Part shown: piece by piece, positions 16,054 through 24,948 of the stretch
How the letters are laid out: every line of letters starts with the position of its first letter
Numbering within the stretch: the first letter of the stretch is position 1
Assembly: GCA_910585705.1 (NCBI GenBank)
Contig: CAJUER010000001.1
Location: 619,384-683,383, forward strand
DNA: 64,000 bases
Reading direction: 5' to 3'
Source of the DNA: an uncultured Christensenella sp.
Lineage (GTDB): Bacteria; Bacillota; Clostridia; Christensenellales; Borkfalkiaceae
The notes under the pieces: generated by a model
Database searches by the model: none
Seen by the model: only the letters and a program-made list of their open reading frames with translations
Told to the model about the DNA's origin: nothing
Made by a program: the position numbers and the translations under genes

Positions 16054-17358
16054 TTAGTTCTCGTATTCCACAAGTAAATAAAGTATTCTTATACCGCCCG
16101 ATACCGATGATAAATAGTATGTGCCGCCTTTATCGATTTTGAGAACGCTTCCCGCAAGAGTTTCGGTTACCTTACAAGATTCGTCTACAAGATCGAAATT
16201 TTCGTCATACAATGCAAGCGTTCTTGTACCGGCAGAACTTAATACCGCGTAAACCGTAACCACAGCGGCGCCCGTCAAATTAAGCTGAATGCTTCGCGCC
16301 TCCTTGCTTCCTTTTCCGCGCAAATCAAGCCTGTTTGTAATTGTATTGCCTTCGATTGTAGCAGTTTGCTCTTTTACCTCTATGTCGCCGCCGTTTGCGT
16401 CAGCCAAGACTTTAATGGAACCGAGCGAACCGTCCGTTACGGCATTTCCGTCTTCGTTTAGCGCCAAATACTTATCCGCAATTTCGGAATTGTAAGAGCC
16501 GACGGGAATTTCACTGGGGTCTAACACCAGCATATTGGGAGTAAACTTACCTGTTACATTGAAAGCAATTTTACAGCTTATCTCTTTATATTCACCTTTC
16601 GCATTTACTTCCCTATAAGTTGCGGTAGCTTCGCCCTCTCCCGATTTTTTCGGATTGAAGCCCGTTACTGTTACGTCGCTTGCCGAAAGTTCTTTTTTGT
16701 TCCAGTTATTATAAGTCAATGTATAAGTCCAAGTATGGGTAATAAGGTCTTCCCTGCCTGCAACCTGAGTCGTAGTGCAATTCTTATCAATCTTCATTGA
16801 AAGAAGCGAATTCATAACGTACACTCTTGCAAAGCCCTTGCAAACATAGTTTTCTACGCGCGAAGAATTCTTATACGCCCAAACCTGATAAGTGCCGCCG
16901 TCGCTTACTGTTGCTTTGCCGTCGGTGAGTTCTACCTTTTTGTCGCCGTTGTAAAGTTCGACGGTGTATTCCGATTGCGCGATAGGCTCGCCGAAAGCGA
17001 CGCCTTCTTCGTTTACTTCTCTGACTTCTATATCCAAAGCATTGATTTCAACGGACTTTTCTGTCGAAGACAGCTCAAAGGTATCCGCCTCAACCGTGTT
17101 GCTTGTGCCGACCCATTTCACTTCGAGTCCGTCAAACTGCTGTTCGCTGTTTTGAGCGTTGCCGTCCTTGTTCGATTCGTTCGGACTTAAATCCGCCGAG
17201 TCTACGTCGGTATTCTGTACGATTACCTTCTGCGGCTCGGACTCGTTTTCCGAATCGGCAGGCTTATTGTTTTTGCCGCTGCACGCCACACCGAACGTTG
17301 CGGAAAACACCGTTACCGCCGCAGTCAACAAAGGCAATAATATTTTAGTCTTTTTCAT
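16054..17358 (-). CDS. Secreted lipoprotein with Ig-like modules and a carbohydrate-binding-like C-terminus
   Basis: A 434-residue lipoprotein (lipobox GVAC, Cys26) with a Ser/Asn/Glu-rich linker (about 27-75). Next come Ig-like segments (about 78-275). A C-terminal beta-rich domain of roughly 130 residues (GSIKVLAD to YLLVEYEN) resembles the non-catalytic domain attached to some pectate lyases, with the typical GGTYYLSSVSGGIRILYLLVEY ending split here as GGTYYLSS and GGIRILYLLVEY. No catalytic motif was seen. It is the first gene of the operon with the PL9 lyase, so it probably binds or presents the same polysaccharide. The start has a GGAGGGA ribosome-binding site. Confidence 0.7.
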   Translation of the reverse strand: MKKTKILLPLLTAAVTVFSATFGVACSGKNNKPADSENESEPQKVIVQNTDVDSADLSPNESNKDGNAQNSEQQFDGLEVKWVGTSNTVEADTFELSSTEKSVEINALDIEVREVNEEGVAFGEPIAQSEYTVELYNGDKKVELTDGKATVSDGGTYQVWAYKNSSRVENYVCKGFARVYVMNSLLSMKIDKNCTTTQVAGREDLITHTWTYTLTYNNWNKKELSASDVTVTGFNPKKSGEGEATATYREVNAKGEYKEISCKIAFNVTGKFTPNMLVLDPSEIPVGSYNSEIADKYLALNEDGNAVTDGSLGSIKVLADANGGDIEVKEQTATIEGNTITNRLDLRGKGSKEARSIQLNLTGAAVVTVYAVLSSAGTRTLALYDENFDLVDESCKVTETLAGSVLKIDKGGTYYLSSVSGGIRILYLLVEYEN

Positions 17359-17403
17359 TGTTCCCTCCGTTTCTGTCTTGACTATGAATTTTCAGACATA
17401 TTG

Positions 17404-17432
17404 ATTTTATCATTTTCTATTTTTAATGTCAA
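17404..17432 (-). promoter_or_regulatory. Promoter of the lipoprotein-pectate lyase operon
   Basis: TTGACA (17432-17427), 17-bp spacer, TAAAAT (17409-17404) on the minus strand. The leader of about 40 bases contains TGTCT/AGACA half-sites (17374-17378, 17394-17398) that could be an operator. Confidence 0.7.
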
Positions 17433-17485
17433 GGTATTTATGAAAATATTTAACCGAAATTGTTTACCAGTTTCATTTACCGCAT

Positions 17486-17516
17486 AAAAAAAACTTTCCC
17501 GTTAAGAGAAAGCTTT
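17486..17516 (-). terminator. Terminator after 6S RNA
   Basis: A short GC-poor stem (CTTTCTC/GGGAAAG type) followed on the minus strand by eight T, starting a few bases after the 6S RNA 3' end. Confidence 0.7.
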
Positions 17517-17521
17517 AAATA

Positions 17522-17705
17522 AAAATTATCCGCCTGTGCCGTGATATGAAAAAGTATTAACCCGCATCTCGCAGGTGGGTGCGTCGAAGCGAAACATCGG
17601 GCTTTCCGTAAAACAGACCTCGCCTATTTCCGCAAACAGCCGCTCCCTTAAATTACTTTGTGGATTACGAATTTCCCATACCACGAACACCGCAGACATT
17701 CATGC
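17522..17705 (-). ncRNA. ssrS: 6S RNA
   Basis: No ORF occupies this stretch between the lipoprotein gene and aspS. The minus strand gives a roughly 184-nt RNA whose ends pair (TGCGGTGTTCGTGGTAT with ATATCACGGCACAGGCGG). It has internal helices and a 3' segment CGACGCACCCACCTGC, GAGA, GCGGGTT that aligns with the corresponding CGACG...CACCT...GGGTT part of E. coli 6S RNA. 6S RNA mimics an open promoter and sequesters the housekeeping RNA polymerase in stationary phase. A TATAAT lies at 17719-17714, about eight bases before the 5' end, and a terminator follows. The identification is by recalled sequence and structure pattern, not by a covariance search. Confidence 0.75.
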
Positions 17706-17795
17706 TCGTTTATATTATACACTATTTATATGTAAAATGCAAGAGCTGTATTCGTGCAAGCCTTCAAAAAATTTCACAGCCGCAAATTAAAACAC

Positions 17796-17824
17796 TTGAT
17801 TTTTATATCCAAAAGCCGTAAAAT
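17796..17824 (+). promoter_or_regulatory. Promoter of aspS
   Basis: TTGATT (17796-17801), 17-bp spacer, TAAAAT (17819-17824). The leader to the start codon is about 22 bases, with AGAGGA as ribosome-binding site and no T-box. Confidence 0.65.
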
Positions 17825-17852
17825 TATAAAAAAAGATTTCAGAGGATATTTT

Positions 17853-19184
17853 ATGCAAGAGATTACAGGCGTTATACTTTCAAACACTACACCTTACGCC
17901 GAATTTAAAAACCATATCGGAGAAGTCGTCTGCGTTAAAGGGGCAATCCACAACGTGAGAGAAATGTCGGATTTCGCATTTATTATTTTGCGTACCGCAC
18001 GCGAACTTATACAGTGCGTATATTCGCCCGAATTTTCAGATTACAGACTTTCCGAAAACGTTGTCGAGCAGGCGGCGGCAAAAATTACGGGCAAAGTAGT
18101 CAAAAGCGAAACGCGCGACGGAAGCGAGCGTTACGAGCTGCAAATTCACGGTATAGAAATCTTATCCGAGCCCGCCGCAGTTCCGCCCGTCGTAATTTCC
18201 AAAAAGCAGATTAACTGCGAGCTTTCGGTAAATCTTGACAACCGCCCCGTTACTCTTCGCAACCCCAAAGAACGCGCTGTTTTTAAAATTCAGGAAGGAA
18301 TTCAGCGCGGATTCCGCGAATATCTGCAAACGCAGAATTTTACTGAAATCCACTCCCCCAAAATTAACTTTGCGGGAGCTGAAGGCGGCACGAACGTTTT
18401 CAAGCTGGACTACTTCGGCAAAACCGTTTACCTTGCGCAGAGTCCGCAGCTTTATAAGCAAGCGCTTGTTCCCGTATTCGAAAGAGTGTTCGAAATCGCG
18501 CCTGTTTTCCGTGCCGAGCATCACGATACCTCGCGCCACCTCAACGAATATATTTCAATGGACTTTGAAATGGGTTACATTGACAGCTTCACCGACATAA
18601 TGAATATGGAAACCGGTGCGCTTAAATATATAATGAATCTTTTAAAAACGGAATATGCGCCCGAAGTTGAGCTTTTGAAGGTTGAAATACCCGAAATAAA
18701 CACCATACCGTGCATACGCTTTAAAGACGCAAAAGAGCTTTGCGTGAAGAAGCTGAAAAACATCACCGATATGAAGGACTTCGAACCCGACGAGGAAGCG
18801 TTTCTCGGCAAATGGGCGAAACAGCAGTATAATTCGGACTTCCTTTTCGTTACGCACTACCTTTCGAAAAAGCGCCCCTTTTACACTATGGACGACCCCG
18901 AAGACCCCGAAGTCACGCTGTCGTTCGACCTTCTGTTTAGGGGAATAGAAATTACTTCCGGCGGACAGAGAATTCACGACTACAACGAGCAGGTCGCAAA
19001 AATGAAGCGGTTGGGCATGAACCCCGAAGAGTTCGAAACCTATCTTATGCTTCACAAATACGGCGCGCCCCCTCACGGCGGTTTGGGTTTGGGGCTCGAA
19101 AGACTGACAATGCACCTTCTGGGCTTTAAAAACGTGAGATACGCAGCAATGTTTCCCAGAGATATAAACAGGGTTTCACCTTAA
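17853..19184 (+). CDS. aspS: Archaeal-type aspartyl-tRNA synthetase (probably non-discriminating)
   Basis: A class IIb synthetase of 443 residues. It has an N-terminal OB-fold anticodon-binding domain (about 1-110), motif 2 FRAEHHDTSRHLNEY and motif 3 GLGLERLTMHLLGF, and ends in MFPRDINRVSP. The absence of the bacterial insertion domain, the short length and the FPRD ending place it in the archaeal/eukaryotic AspRS class rather than the 590-residue bacterial type. Such enzymes often charge both tRNA-Asp and tRNA-Asn, with GatCAB converting Asp-tRNA-Asn. The ATG at 17853 is chosen over 17754 because it has AGAGGA upstream and matches the family N-terminus. Confidence 0.9.
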   Translation: MQEITGVILSNTTPYAEFKNHIGEVVCVKGAIHNVREMSDFAFIILRTARELIQCVYSPEFSDYRLSENVVEQAAAKITGKVVKSETRDGSERYELQIHGIEILSEPAAVPPVVISKKQINCELSVNLDNRPVTLRNPKERAVFKIQEGIQRGFREYLQTQNFTEIHSPKINFAGAEGGTNVFKLDYFGKTVYLAQSPQLYKQALVPVFERVFEIAPVFRAEHHDTSRHLNEYISMDFEMGYIDSFTDIMNMETGALKYIMNLLKTEYAPEVELLKVEIPEINTIPCIRFKDAKELCVKKLKNITDMKDFEPDEEAFLGKWAKQQYNSDFLFVTHYLSKKRPFYTMDDPEDPEVTLSFDLLFRGIEITSGGQRIHDYNEQVAKMKRLGMNPEEFETYLMLHKYGAPPHGGLGLGLERLTMHLLGFKNVRYAAMFPRDINRVSP

Positions 19185-19208
19185 ATCATACATTAAAAAA
19201 ACAATCGC

Positions 19209-19234
19209 GGCGGAAGCGCTCAAACGCTTCCGCC
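19209..19234. terminator. Bidirectional terminator between aspS and the SGNH hydrolase gene
   Basis: A 10-bp stem GGCGGAAGCG/CGCTTCCGCC (19209-19218 with 19225-19234), followed by ACTCTTTT on the plus strand and by TTTTTTT on the minus strand after a short gap. It serves two convergent genes. Confidence 0.8.
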
Positions 19235-19243
19235 ACTCTTTTA

Positions 19244-19936
19244 TTAAAGCTGTTTAAAAAGTTTTAGCACGGCTGCCTCTATAACCGGCATATAAAATTT
19301 TTCATAACCGTCGGCATTGGGATGCGTGCAGTCGCCCCTGCCCCAGCCGTAGCTGTCGTTGGTATATTTATCGCGTAAAGCTTCGTCAAAGGTGTCTAAA
19401 CCGCCGTCATTATAAATATCCGCAACGGAAATGTTATACTTTTTACATATGCTTACAGCGCGTTCGCCGTATACTTTCTGAACCTCCGCACCGCGCCTGC
19501 CCATCTTATGCGGACGGACGAAAAGCACCTTAGAATCTTTGAAATATTTAATTAGCGACGCCGCAATACTTTCAAAGCAGTCCGTAAAATTCGTATTAAC
19601 CTCAGATACACCGAACACGTCGCAAACGGTTGGGTTATGCTCGCCGCCTAAGGGCACGTCGCACGTTGCGCCGTCCGTCATATTGCAATCGTTCGTAAAT
19701 CCGTCGAACACTATCAAATGCGGTTTTTCGCCGCGCTCTATCGCACTGCGCACTTGCTCGACTATCCAGCTTTTGCCCTCCTGCCGACCGACGCGCGCTC
19801 CGCCGACGCAGTATTTGGCAAGCGAAAATCCGAAACGATTGGCAAGGTATTCGCCTACGCCGTAGCCGCCGTTGCCCGAACCGTACATAATACTGTCGCC
19901 GAAAATCAAAAGTTTTTTACCGCTGAATTCTTTCAT
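19244..19936 (-). CDS. Intracellular SGNH/GDSL hydrolase
   Basis: A 230-residue esterase-like protein with all four SGNH blocks: IFGDSIMYG (Ser, residue 15), VGGARVG (Gly), DGFTNDC (Asn) and DCTHPNADGY (Asp/His). No signal peptide is seen, so it should act in the cytoplasm. The substrate is unknown; acyl or acetyl esters of sugars or lipids are typical. It ends the long minus-strand run that begins with the ComEC-like gene, and is 14 bases from the zinc-ribbon gene. Confidence 0.88.
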   Translation of the reverse strand: MKEFSGKKLLIFGDSIMYGSGNGGYGVGEYLANRFGFSLAKYCVGGARVGRQEGKSWIVEQVRSAIERGEKPHLIVFDGFTNDCNMTDGATCDVPLGGEHNPTVCDVFGVSEVNTNFTDCFESIAASLIKYFKDSKVLFVRPHKMGRRGAEVQKVYGERAVSICKKYNISVADIYNDGGLDTFDEALRDKYTNDSYGWGRGDCTHPNADGYEKFYMPVIEAAVLKLFKQL

Positions 19937-19950
19937 AGCGTATACCGCAA

Positions 19951-20649
19951 TTATTCTTTATATAAAAATCTGTGGCAGTATTCGCATTCCGTGACGCCGC
20001 TTGAAACCTTCTCTTTGCCGCTTATGGAAAGCTCGGTTCCGCATTTGGGGCAGCGGTCGTTTTTAACGGCGCAGATTATCGGGAATATCCGCTCGCTCCT
20101 CTTTATCTGGTATTTTTTAAGCACTTCGGGGTCAATGTTTTTGGCAAGCTTATCCAAACCCGCCTGAACATTTTTCATCTCCGCAAGCTTTTCTTCCTTG
20201 TATTTTTTATATACTTCCGAATATTCCGCGTATTCCTTTTGCGTTGCAATCGTCTTCTTCTTCAACGCTTTGAATTCTTCGTCGGATTCCTTTACGGCTT
20301 TTTGAAGCGCGTTGACTTCGGATTTTATCGATTTAAGTTTTTCGGAAATCTGCGTTACGTTCTTTTTATAAAAAGAAATGTCCGCGCCCTCTTCGACAAG
20401 CTCGTTCAAATTATCGAAGTCCTTCAAAGTCTCTTCGATTTCCGCGTATTTTTTGTTTAACTTTTCCAAAAGCGAAGTAAGCTCGCGCGCCTTTGCGTCA
20501 AGCGCGTCCAACTTCTCGGGCGCTTTTGTTAAAAAGCTTTTTGCCTGAGAAAAATTTTTACGTTCTTCGGAAGAAGCCGCGTCCTGCTCGATTTTGAGAA
20601 GCTTCGAATCCTCTTCCTGATACTTTAAAAGTTGCTCTACCTGTTTCAT
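19951..20649 (-). CDS. Coiled-coil protein with C-terminal C4 zinc ribbon
   Basis: A 232-residue protein with a long charged coiled coil (about 5-180) and a zinc ribbon CPKCGTEL...CEYCHRFLY at the C-terminus (about 200-228). This is the layout of the C4-type zinc-ribbon family often found next to Nif3-like and TrmK genes in Firmicutes. Chlamydial CdsZ and related proteins are recalled members, but the bacterial role is undefined, possibly nucleic-acid or ribosome binding. The start has a GGAGT site and lies 18 bases after the Nif3-like gene. Confidence 0.85.
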   Translation of the reverse strand: MKQVEQLLKYQEEDSKLLKIEQDAASSEERKNFSQAKSFLTKAPEKLDALDAKARELTSLLEKLNKKYAEIEETLKDFDNLNELVEEGADISFYKKNVTQISEKLKSIKSEVNALQKAVKESDEEFKALKKKTIATQKEYAEYSEVYKKYKEEKLAEMKNVQAGLDKLAKNIDPEVLKKYQIKRSERIFPIICAVKNDRCPKCGTELSISGKEKVSSGVTECEYCHRFLYKE

Positions 20650-20667
20650 ATTTTACTCCTTTTGTCT

Positions 20668-21450
20668 TTACCTAAGTTCCGCGTCGTCGTAATACGCCGC
20701 AGGAACCGGAAGACCGGCTGAAATTTCATTATATATTTTATTGAAACCGTAATTTTCACTTGAATAGTGCGTTAAGACAATTACGTTTATTCCGCGCTGA
20801 ATTAAGGCGGTGATTTCGTGGTGCTTCATATCCGATGACACAAACACGTCCGCATTGTTTTCCGCAGCGAACGCTATTGCTCTTTCATCGCACCCTGCGC
20901 CGCAGAACGAGGCAACTTTTTTAATTTGCCTGTCCGCGCCGTAAGTGAGAACGCGCCCCGACTTAAAAACCGCTTTTACTTTTTCCGCGTATGCGTAAAA
21001 CGGGATCGGTTCCACTTCATAAACCCTGCCGTATCCTCCGCGTGAAAGCTCTGCGAGAATTTTACCGTCTTTGCCGCCGAGTCCTTCCATAAGATGATAA
21101 TCTATGCCGCACGGTGCGCAGTCGAAATTGAGATGCATGGAAATTACGGATATTCCACAAACGACACACTCGGCAATATTCGCCGCGACAGGGTCGGTAT
21201 TATTTATGCGCGAAATACCGCCGTAAATTGCGGGGTGATGAGTTACGATTAAATTGTAGCCTTTGCTTTTTGCGGCTTTAATTGCGCCCGCAGATAAATC
21301 GAGCGAAAAAACCGCGCCGACTATATCTTTTCCGCAATCTACTATTATGCCGCTGTTGTCGTACATATTGAATTTTTTGCACAGCTCGTCCGAAAGCGCG
21401 ACGGGCGCGACTTTCTCTTCGAGAGTTTTAAATATTTCGGATAACTTCAA
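20668..21450 (-). CDS. Nif3-like dinuclear metal-centre protein (YqfO family)
   Basis: A 260-residue Nif3/YbgI-type protein. Metal-binding elements are VTHHPAIY (around residue 70), the MHLNFDC stretch near 105 and DMKHHEI near 210. The middle PII-like insertion of longer YqfO proteins is absent. Nif3 proteins form toroidal hexamers with two metal ions per subunit; some annotations call them GTP cyclohydrolase I type 2, but the function is uncertain. The start overlaps the trmK gene by 23 bases, which fits the conserved trmK-yqfO pairing downstream of rpoD. Confidence 0.9.
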   Translation of the reverse strand: MKLSEIFKTLEEKVAPVALSDELCKKFNMYDNSGIIVDCGKDIVGAVFSLDLSAGAIKAAKSKGYNLIVTHHPAIYGGISRINNTDPVAANIAECVVCGISVISMHLNFDCAPCGIDYHLMEGLGGKDGKILAELSRGGYGRVYEVEPIPFYAYAEKVKAVFKSGRVLTYGADRQIKKVASFCGAGCDERAIAFAAENNADVFVSSDMKHHEITALIQRGINVIVLTHYSSENYGFNKIYNEISAGLPVPAAYYDDAELR

Positions 21451-22081
21451 AAAGGGTATCCTCCAAAAGCCTTATGCCTTTTAAAATTTCTTCACGCGCG
21501 GCTTCGGATAAATTGCGCCGTAAATAGCCGCGCTTTTTTGCGAGTTCTTCTTGGATATAGTTTTTAAGCACGGGATTTTTAAGGCTGTCCCTGCCGAATT
21601 CCATCTGCGCCTCGGTATAGTCCGCTTTATAGCCCGTCCTTGTGCCTTTTATTACGAAATAGTATTTTTTGCCGTCGGTAAAAACGTCGTCTGCGATGAT
21701 AGAACAGCCTTTTTCCAAAAGATAAACGCGAAGCCGTTCGGCGTTCTTCATAGGCTGAAAAACAAACTTTTCCGGAATGTATGCGTTTTGAAGAATTTTC
21801 AGAATTTCCTCGCCGCCTATCCCCGCAATCATTACCTCGTCCGCGTCCGCAATTTTTTCAAGCCCGTCGCAGCATACCGCTCGGCAAGCGCCGCTTTCTA
21901 TGTAATCCGATAAAAGCGTCCGTGCCTTAGACAGGCATTTTTCGCTTATATCGGAAATAACGGCTCTTTCGCACAACCCGTTATCGAGCATATATTTTGC
22001 GCAGTAACCGTGATCGCACGCCACGTCCGCAAACGTTGCGCACTTGTCGAGAAACGCGCATAGCCGTTCTATTCTGTCCAT
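21428..22081 (-). CDS. trmK: tRNA (adenine-22-N1)-methyltransferase
   Basis: A 217-residue SAM-dependent methyltransferase of the TrmK/YqfN family, which makes m1A22 in tRNA. The Rossmann part holds VACDHGYCAKY (motif I), VISDISEKCL (motif II) and MIAGIGGEEIL. The second half is the helical C-terminal domain typical of TrmK, with QPMKNAERLR. It lies three bases downstream of rpoD and overlaps the Nif3-like gene, the standard Firmicutes arrangement. Confidence 0.93.
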   Translation of the reverse strand: MDRIERLCAFLDKCATFADVACDHGYCAKYMLDNGLCERAVISDISEKCLSKARTLLSDYIESGACRAVCCDGLEKIADADEVMIAGIGGEEILKILQNAYIPEKFVFQPMKNAERLRVYLLEKGCSIIADDVFTDGKKYYFVIKGTRTGYKADYTEAQMEFGRDSLKNPVLKNYIQEELAKKRGYLRRNLSEAAREEILKGIRLLEDTLFEVIRNI

Positions 22082-22084
22082 AAT

Positions 22085-23143
22085 TTAGGTATCGAGGAAA
22101 TCTTTAAGATGTTTGGAACGCGAGGGATGGCGCAGTTTTCTCAAAGCCTTTGCTTCTATCTGGCGTATACGCTCACGAGTAACGTTGAATTCCTTGCCGA
22201 CTTCTTCCAAAGTTCTCGGTCTGCCGTCGTCCACGCCGTATCTTAAACGCAGTACTTTTTCCTCGCGCGGGGTCAAGCTGTTAAGGACGCTTAAAAGCGT
22301 TTCTTTGAGCATTGTAGTCGAAACGCTGTCGGACGGAGTTTCGGTGGATTCGTCCTCGATAAAGTCGCCGAGATGCGAATCCTCTTCCTCGCCTATAGGA
22401 GTTTCCAAAGAAACGGGGTCCTGCGCGATTTTCTGAATTTCGCGCACACGCTCCTCGCTAATGTGCATTTCATCCGCGATTTCCGCAGGGGTCGGTTCTC
22501 TGCCGTATTTCTGTAACAGAAGGCGCGAAACCCTTGTAAGTTTATTTATCGTTTCAACCATATGCACGGGGATACGGATTGTGCGCGCCTGGTCCGCGAT
22601 AGCCCTTGTAATCGCCTGCCTTATCCACCACGTTGCGTAGGTTGAAAATTTAAAACCTTTCTGATAGTCGAACTTTTCTACCGCCTTCATAAGCCCGAGA
22701 TTGCCTTCCTGAATTAAGTCGAGGAAAAGCATTCCGCGTCCGACGTAGCGTTTTGCTATGGAAACGACGAGCCTTAAATTGGCTTCGGAAAGCTTTTTCT
22801 TTGCGTCTTCGTCTCCTTCCTGCATTCTGCGCGCCAAATCGATTTCGTCGTCGGCGGACAGAAGCGGAACTTTGCCTATGTCTTTGAGGTACATTTTGAC
22901 GGGGTCGTCAAGTCCTATATCGGACAACGCCTGTTCGTACAACTCTTTGTCGCGCTCGGCTTCGTCGATAATCTGTATTCCGGCTTCGGCAATGGATTTG
23001 TATACATAATCCATCTGGTTGGGAGTAGTTTCGTACTTTTCCATAATGTCGCAAAGACTGTTGGTCGTAATACTGCCCTTCGAACCGTAAGTGTCGATTA
23101 TCTGTTTTAAAATTTCGTTAAGTTTTTGTTCGGATAAATTCAT
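22085..23143 (-). CDS. rpoD: Primary RNA polymerase sigma factor (sigma-A)
   Basis: A 352-residue housekeeping sigma factor. It has a short region 1.1, region 1.2 (DPVKMYLKDIG), region 2 (NLRLVVSIAKRYVGRG, DLIQEGNLGLMKAVEKFDY, FSTYATWWIRQAITRA), region 3 and region 4 (LRLRYGVDDG, VTRERIRQIEAKALRKLRHP). Length is close to B. subtilis SigA (371). The ATG overlaps the dnaG stop by four bases, giving the classical dnaG-rpoD unit that links primase and sigma-factor synthesis. Confidence 0.97.
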   Translation of the reverse strand: MNLSEQKLNEILKQIIDTYGSKGSITTNSLCDIMEKYETTPNQMDYVYKSIAEAGIQIIDEAERDKELYEQALSDIGLDDPVKMYLKDIGKVPLLSADDEIDLARRMQEGDEDAKKKLSEANLRLVVSIAKRYVGRGMLFLDLIQEGNLGLMKAVEKFDYQKGFKFSTYATWWIRQAITRAIADQARTIRIPVHMVETINKLTRVSRLLLQKYGREPTPAEIADEMHISEERVREIQKIAQDPVSLETPIGEEEDSHLGDFIEDESTETPSDSVSTTMLKETLLSVLNSLTPREEKVLRLRYGVDDGRPRTLEEVGKEFNVTRERIRQIEAKALRKLRHPSRSKHLKDFLDT

Positions 23144-24930
23144 TTTATCTCTCCGCTTTTTAATTTTTCCTTTTGTTTAAGAAGCTGCTGCAATTTTACG
23201 GTGAGCGATTTCCTTGCTTCCGTAGAGGTTTCGTTTTCTATTTTCGCCGTGAGCGAAGCCACCTGCACGTCAACGTATTTGAGTTTAAGTTTCTTCACAC
23301 AGTCGGTAAAGTACTTTTCCGCGACTTCGCCCGAAAGCGCGTCGCCGTCGCTGAAATCGAGGATTTTGCAAAGCTCTTCGTACTCTTCCGTCTTTTCTTC
23401 GAAAAACTCGAAAAGCTCTGCGGGCTGAACGCGCTCTTCCATAAGTTTTTTGGATTTCAAATATTTTGCTATAATAGAGTGAACTTCGCTTTCGAAAGGT
23501 ATTTCGCTTACGTCGCCGTTTGCGAATTTCGCGCCGAAAAGGTAAGCCGCAATAACGAAGCGCGAAGCCTTTAAATGCACGGAAGATTTATCTTTTTTTA
23601 CGGGCGGCGCTTCCGCCTGAAGTTTTGGCTGTGACGGCACAGAAGTCAAATCGCGGTTCAGTGATTCATACGTTATGCCCGTCATATCGCGCAGTTGCTT
23701 CAAAAGCTCTTCCTGTTCCGCCGCGCTGTCGGCGGTTTTTACGACCTTTAACGCTTCGGCAACGTATTTGCGTTTGTCCTCCGTTTTGGATAAATCGAAG
23801 CCGCGTTTAAGGGATGTCAGCTTATAGTCGATTAAAGGCATAGACGCATCGAGACATTTTTTATATCCCTCCGCGCCGCGCTGTTTAATCACGTCGTCGG
23901 GGTCAAGCCCGTCGGGTAGAGGAACTACCTTTACGTTTATCCCTTCGCTCTTTAAAATTTCCAGTCCGCGCATATTTGCTTTCTGCCCGGCTCCGTCGCC
24001 GTCGTAACTTATAAGCACCGTGTCCGTATACCTTTTTATAAGCCGAGCCTGCTCCTGCGTGAGCGACGTTCCCATACTCGCAACTACGTTTTTAAAGCCT
24101 GCCTGATAGAGGGAAATTGTGTCCATATAGCCCTCGACCATAATCACTTCCCTTATAGTTTGGGTTTTTCTGAGCTTTTTTAAAAGGTTTATGTTATAAA
24201 GAGTTTTGCTTTTATTGAAAAGAAGCGTTTCCTTTGTGTTTTTGTATTTAGCAAAGTCGGTTTTTTTAAGCACTCTGCCGCCGAACGCAACCACTTCGTC
24301 CATGCCGTTTATTACAGGGTAAATAAGCCTGCCGCCCTGTGCGTCCAGCAATCTTCCGTCCGCCTCGTTCACCGCGCCGCTGTCAAGCATATCCTCTTTG
24401 GAATACCCTTTTGAAAGTAAGAATTTAGGCAAGTCGGTGAAGTTAAGGCTTGCGCCGAGCCCGAACGTGCGGACTATGTTCGACGGAATGTTGCGCTTTA
24501 ATATGTAATTTAAATGTTCTTCTGCGTTACCCGAGTTAAGGTTGTCCAAATAGAAATGTGCGCAGTCGTTCATTATCTTTAAAAGCGTATCGCGTTTACG
24601 CTTCAATTCGACCGTCTTCTGATTATCGAAACCCGTCTGCGGAAGCTGCAAGCCCGCGCGTTCGGCAAGAATTTTTACCGCGTCCATAAAGTCGATATTT
24701 TCCATTTCGCGGACGAATTTTATTACGTCGCCCGACTCGCCGCAACCGAAGCAATGATAATACTGGTCGGCTTCGTTTATGGAAAACGACGGGGTTTTTT
24801 CGTGGTGAAAAGGACAGCACGCCCAATAGCTTGAACCGCGCTTTTCGAGCGTCAAATATCCACCGGCAACGTCAACGATATTAAGTTTTTCTTTAAGAGT
24901 TACCAAAAACTCCTGTAAAGCAGTTGCCAT
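23140..24930 (-). CDS. dnaG: DNA primase
   Basis: A 596-residue primase that makes RNA primers at the replication fork. The N-terminal zinc domain has CCPFHHEKTPSF and YHCFGCGESGDVI. The TOPRIM core shows VEGYMD and YDGDGAGQKA, and the C-terminus is the helicase-interacting region. Order and length match Firmicutes DnaG. It lies between dgt and rpoD in one transcription direction. Confidence 0.96.
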   Translation of the reverse strand: MATALQEFLVTLKEKLNIVDVAGGYLTLEKRGSSYWACCPFHHEKTPSFSINEADQYYHCFGCGESGDVIKFVREMENIDFMDAVKILAERAGLQLPQTGFDNQKTVELKRKRDTLLKIMNDCAHFYLDNLNSGNAEEHLNYILKRNIPSNIVRTFGLGASLNFTDLPKFLLSKGYSKEDMLDSGAVNEADGRLLDAQGGRLIYPVINGMDEVVAFGGRVLKKTDFAKYKNTKETLLFNKSKTLYNINLLKKLRKTQTIREVIMVEGYMDTISLYQAGFKNVVASMGTSLTQEQARLIKRYTDTVLISYDGDGAGQKANMRGLEILKSEGINVKVVPLPDGLDPDDVIKQRGAEGYKKCLDASMPLIDYKLTSLKRGFDLSKTEDKRKYVAEALKVVKTADSAAEQEELLKQLRDMTGITYESLNRDLTSVPSQPKLQAEAPPVKKDKSSVHLKASRFVIAAYLFGAKFANGDVSEIPFESEVHSIIAKYLKSKKLMEERVQPAELFEFFEEKTEEYEELCKILDFSDGDALSGEVAEKYFTDCVKKLKLKYVDVQVASLTAKIENETSTEARKSLTVKLQQLLKQKEKLKSGEIK

Positions 24931-24948
24931 ATTTCTTTAAATTATTTG

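Noticed and set aside
17754..17852. 33-residue extension of AspRS.
   Set aside because: Basic, promoter-containing sequence with no family similarity; a good ribosome-binding site precedes 17853.
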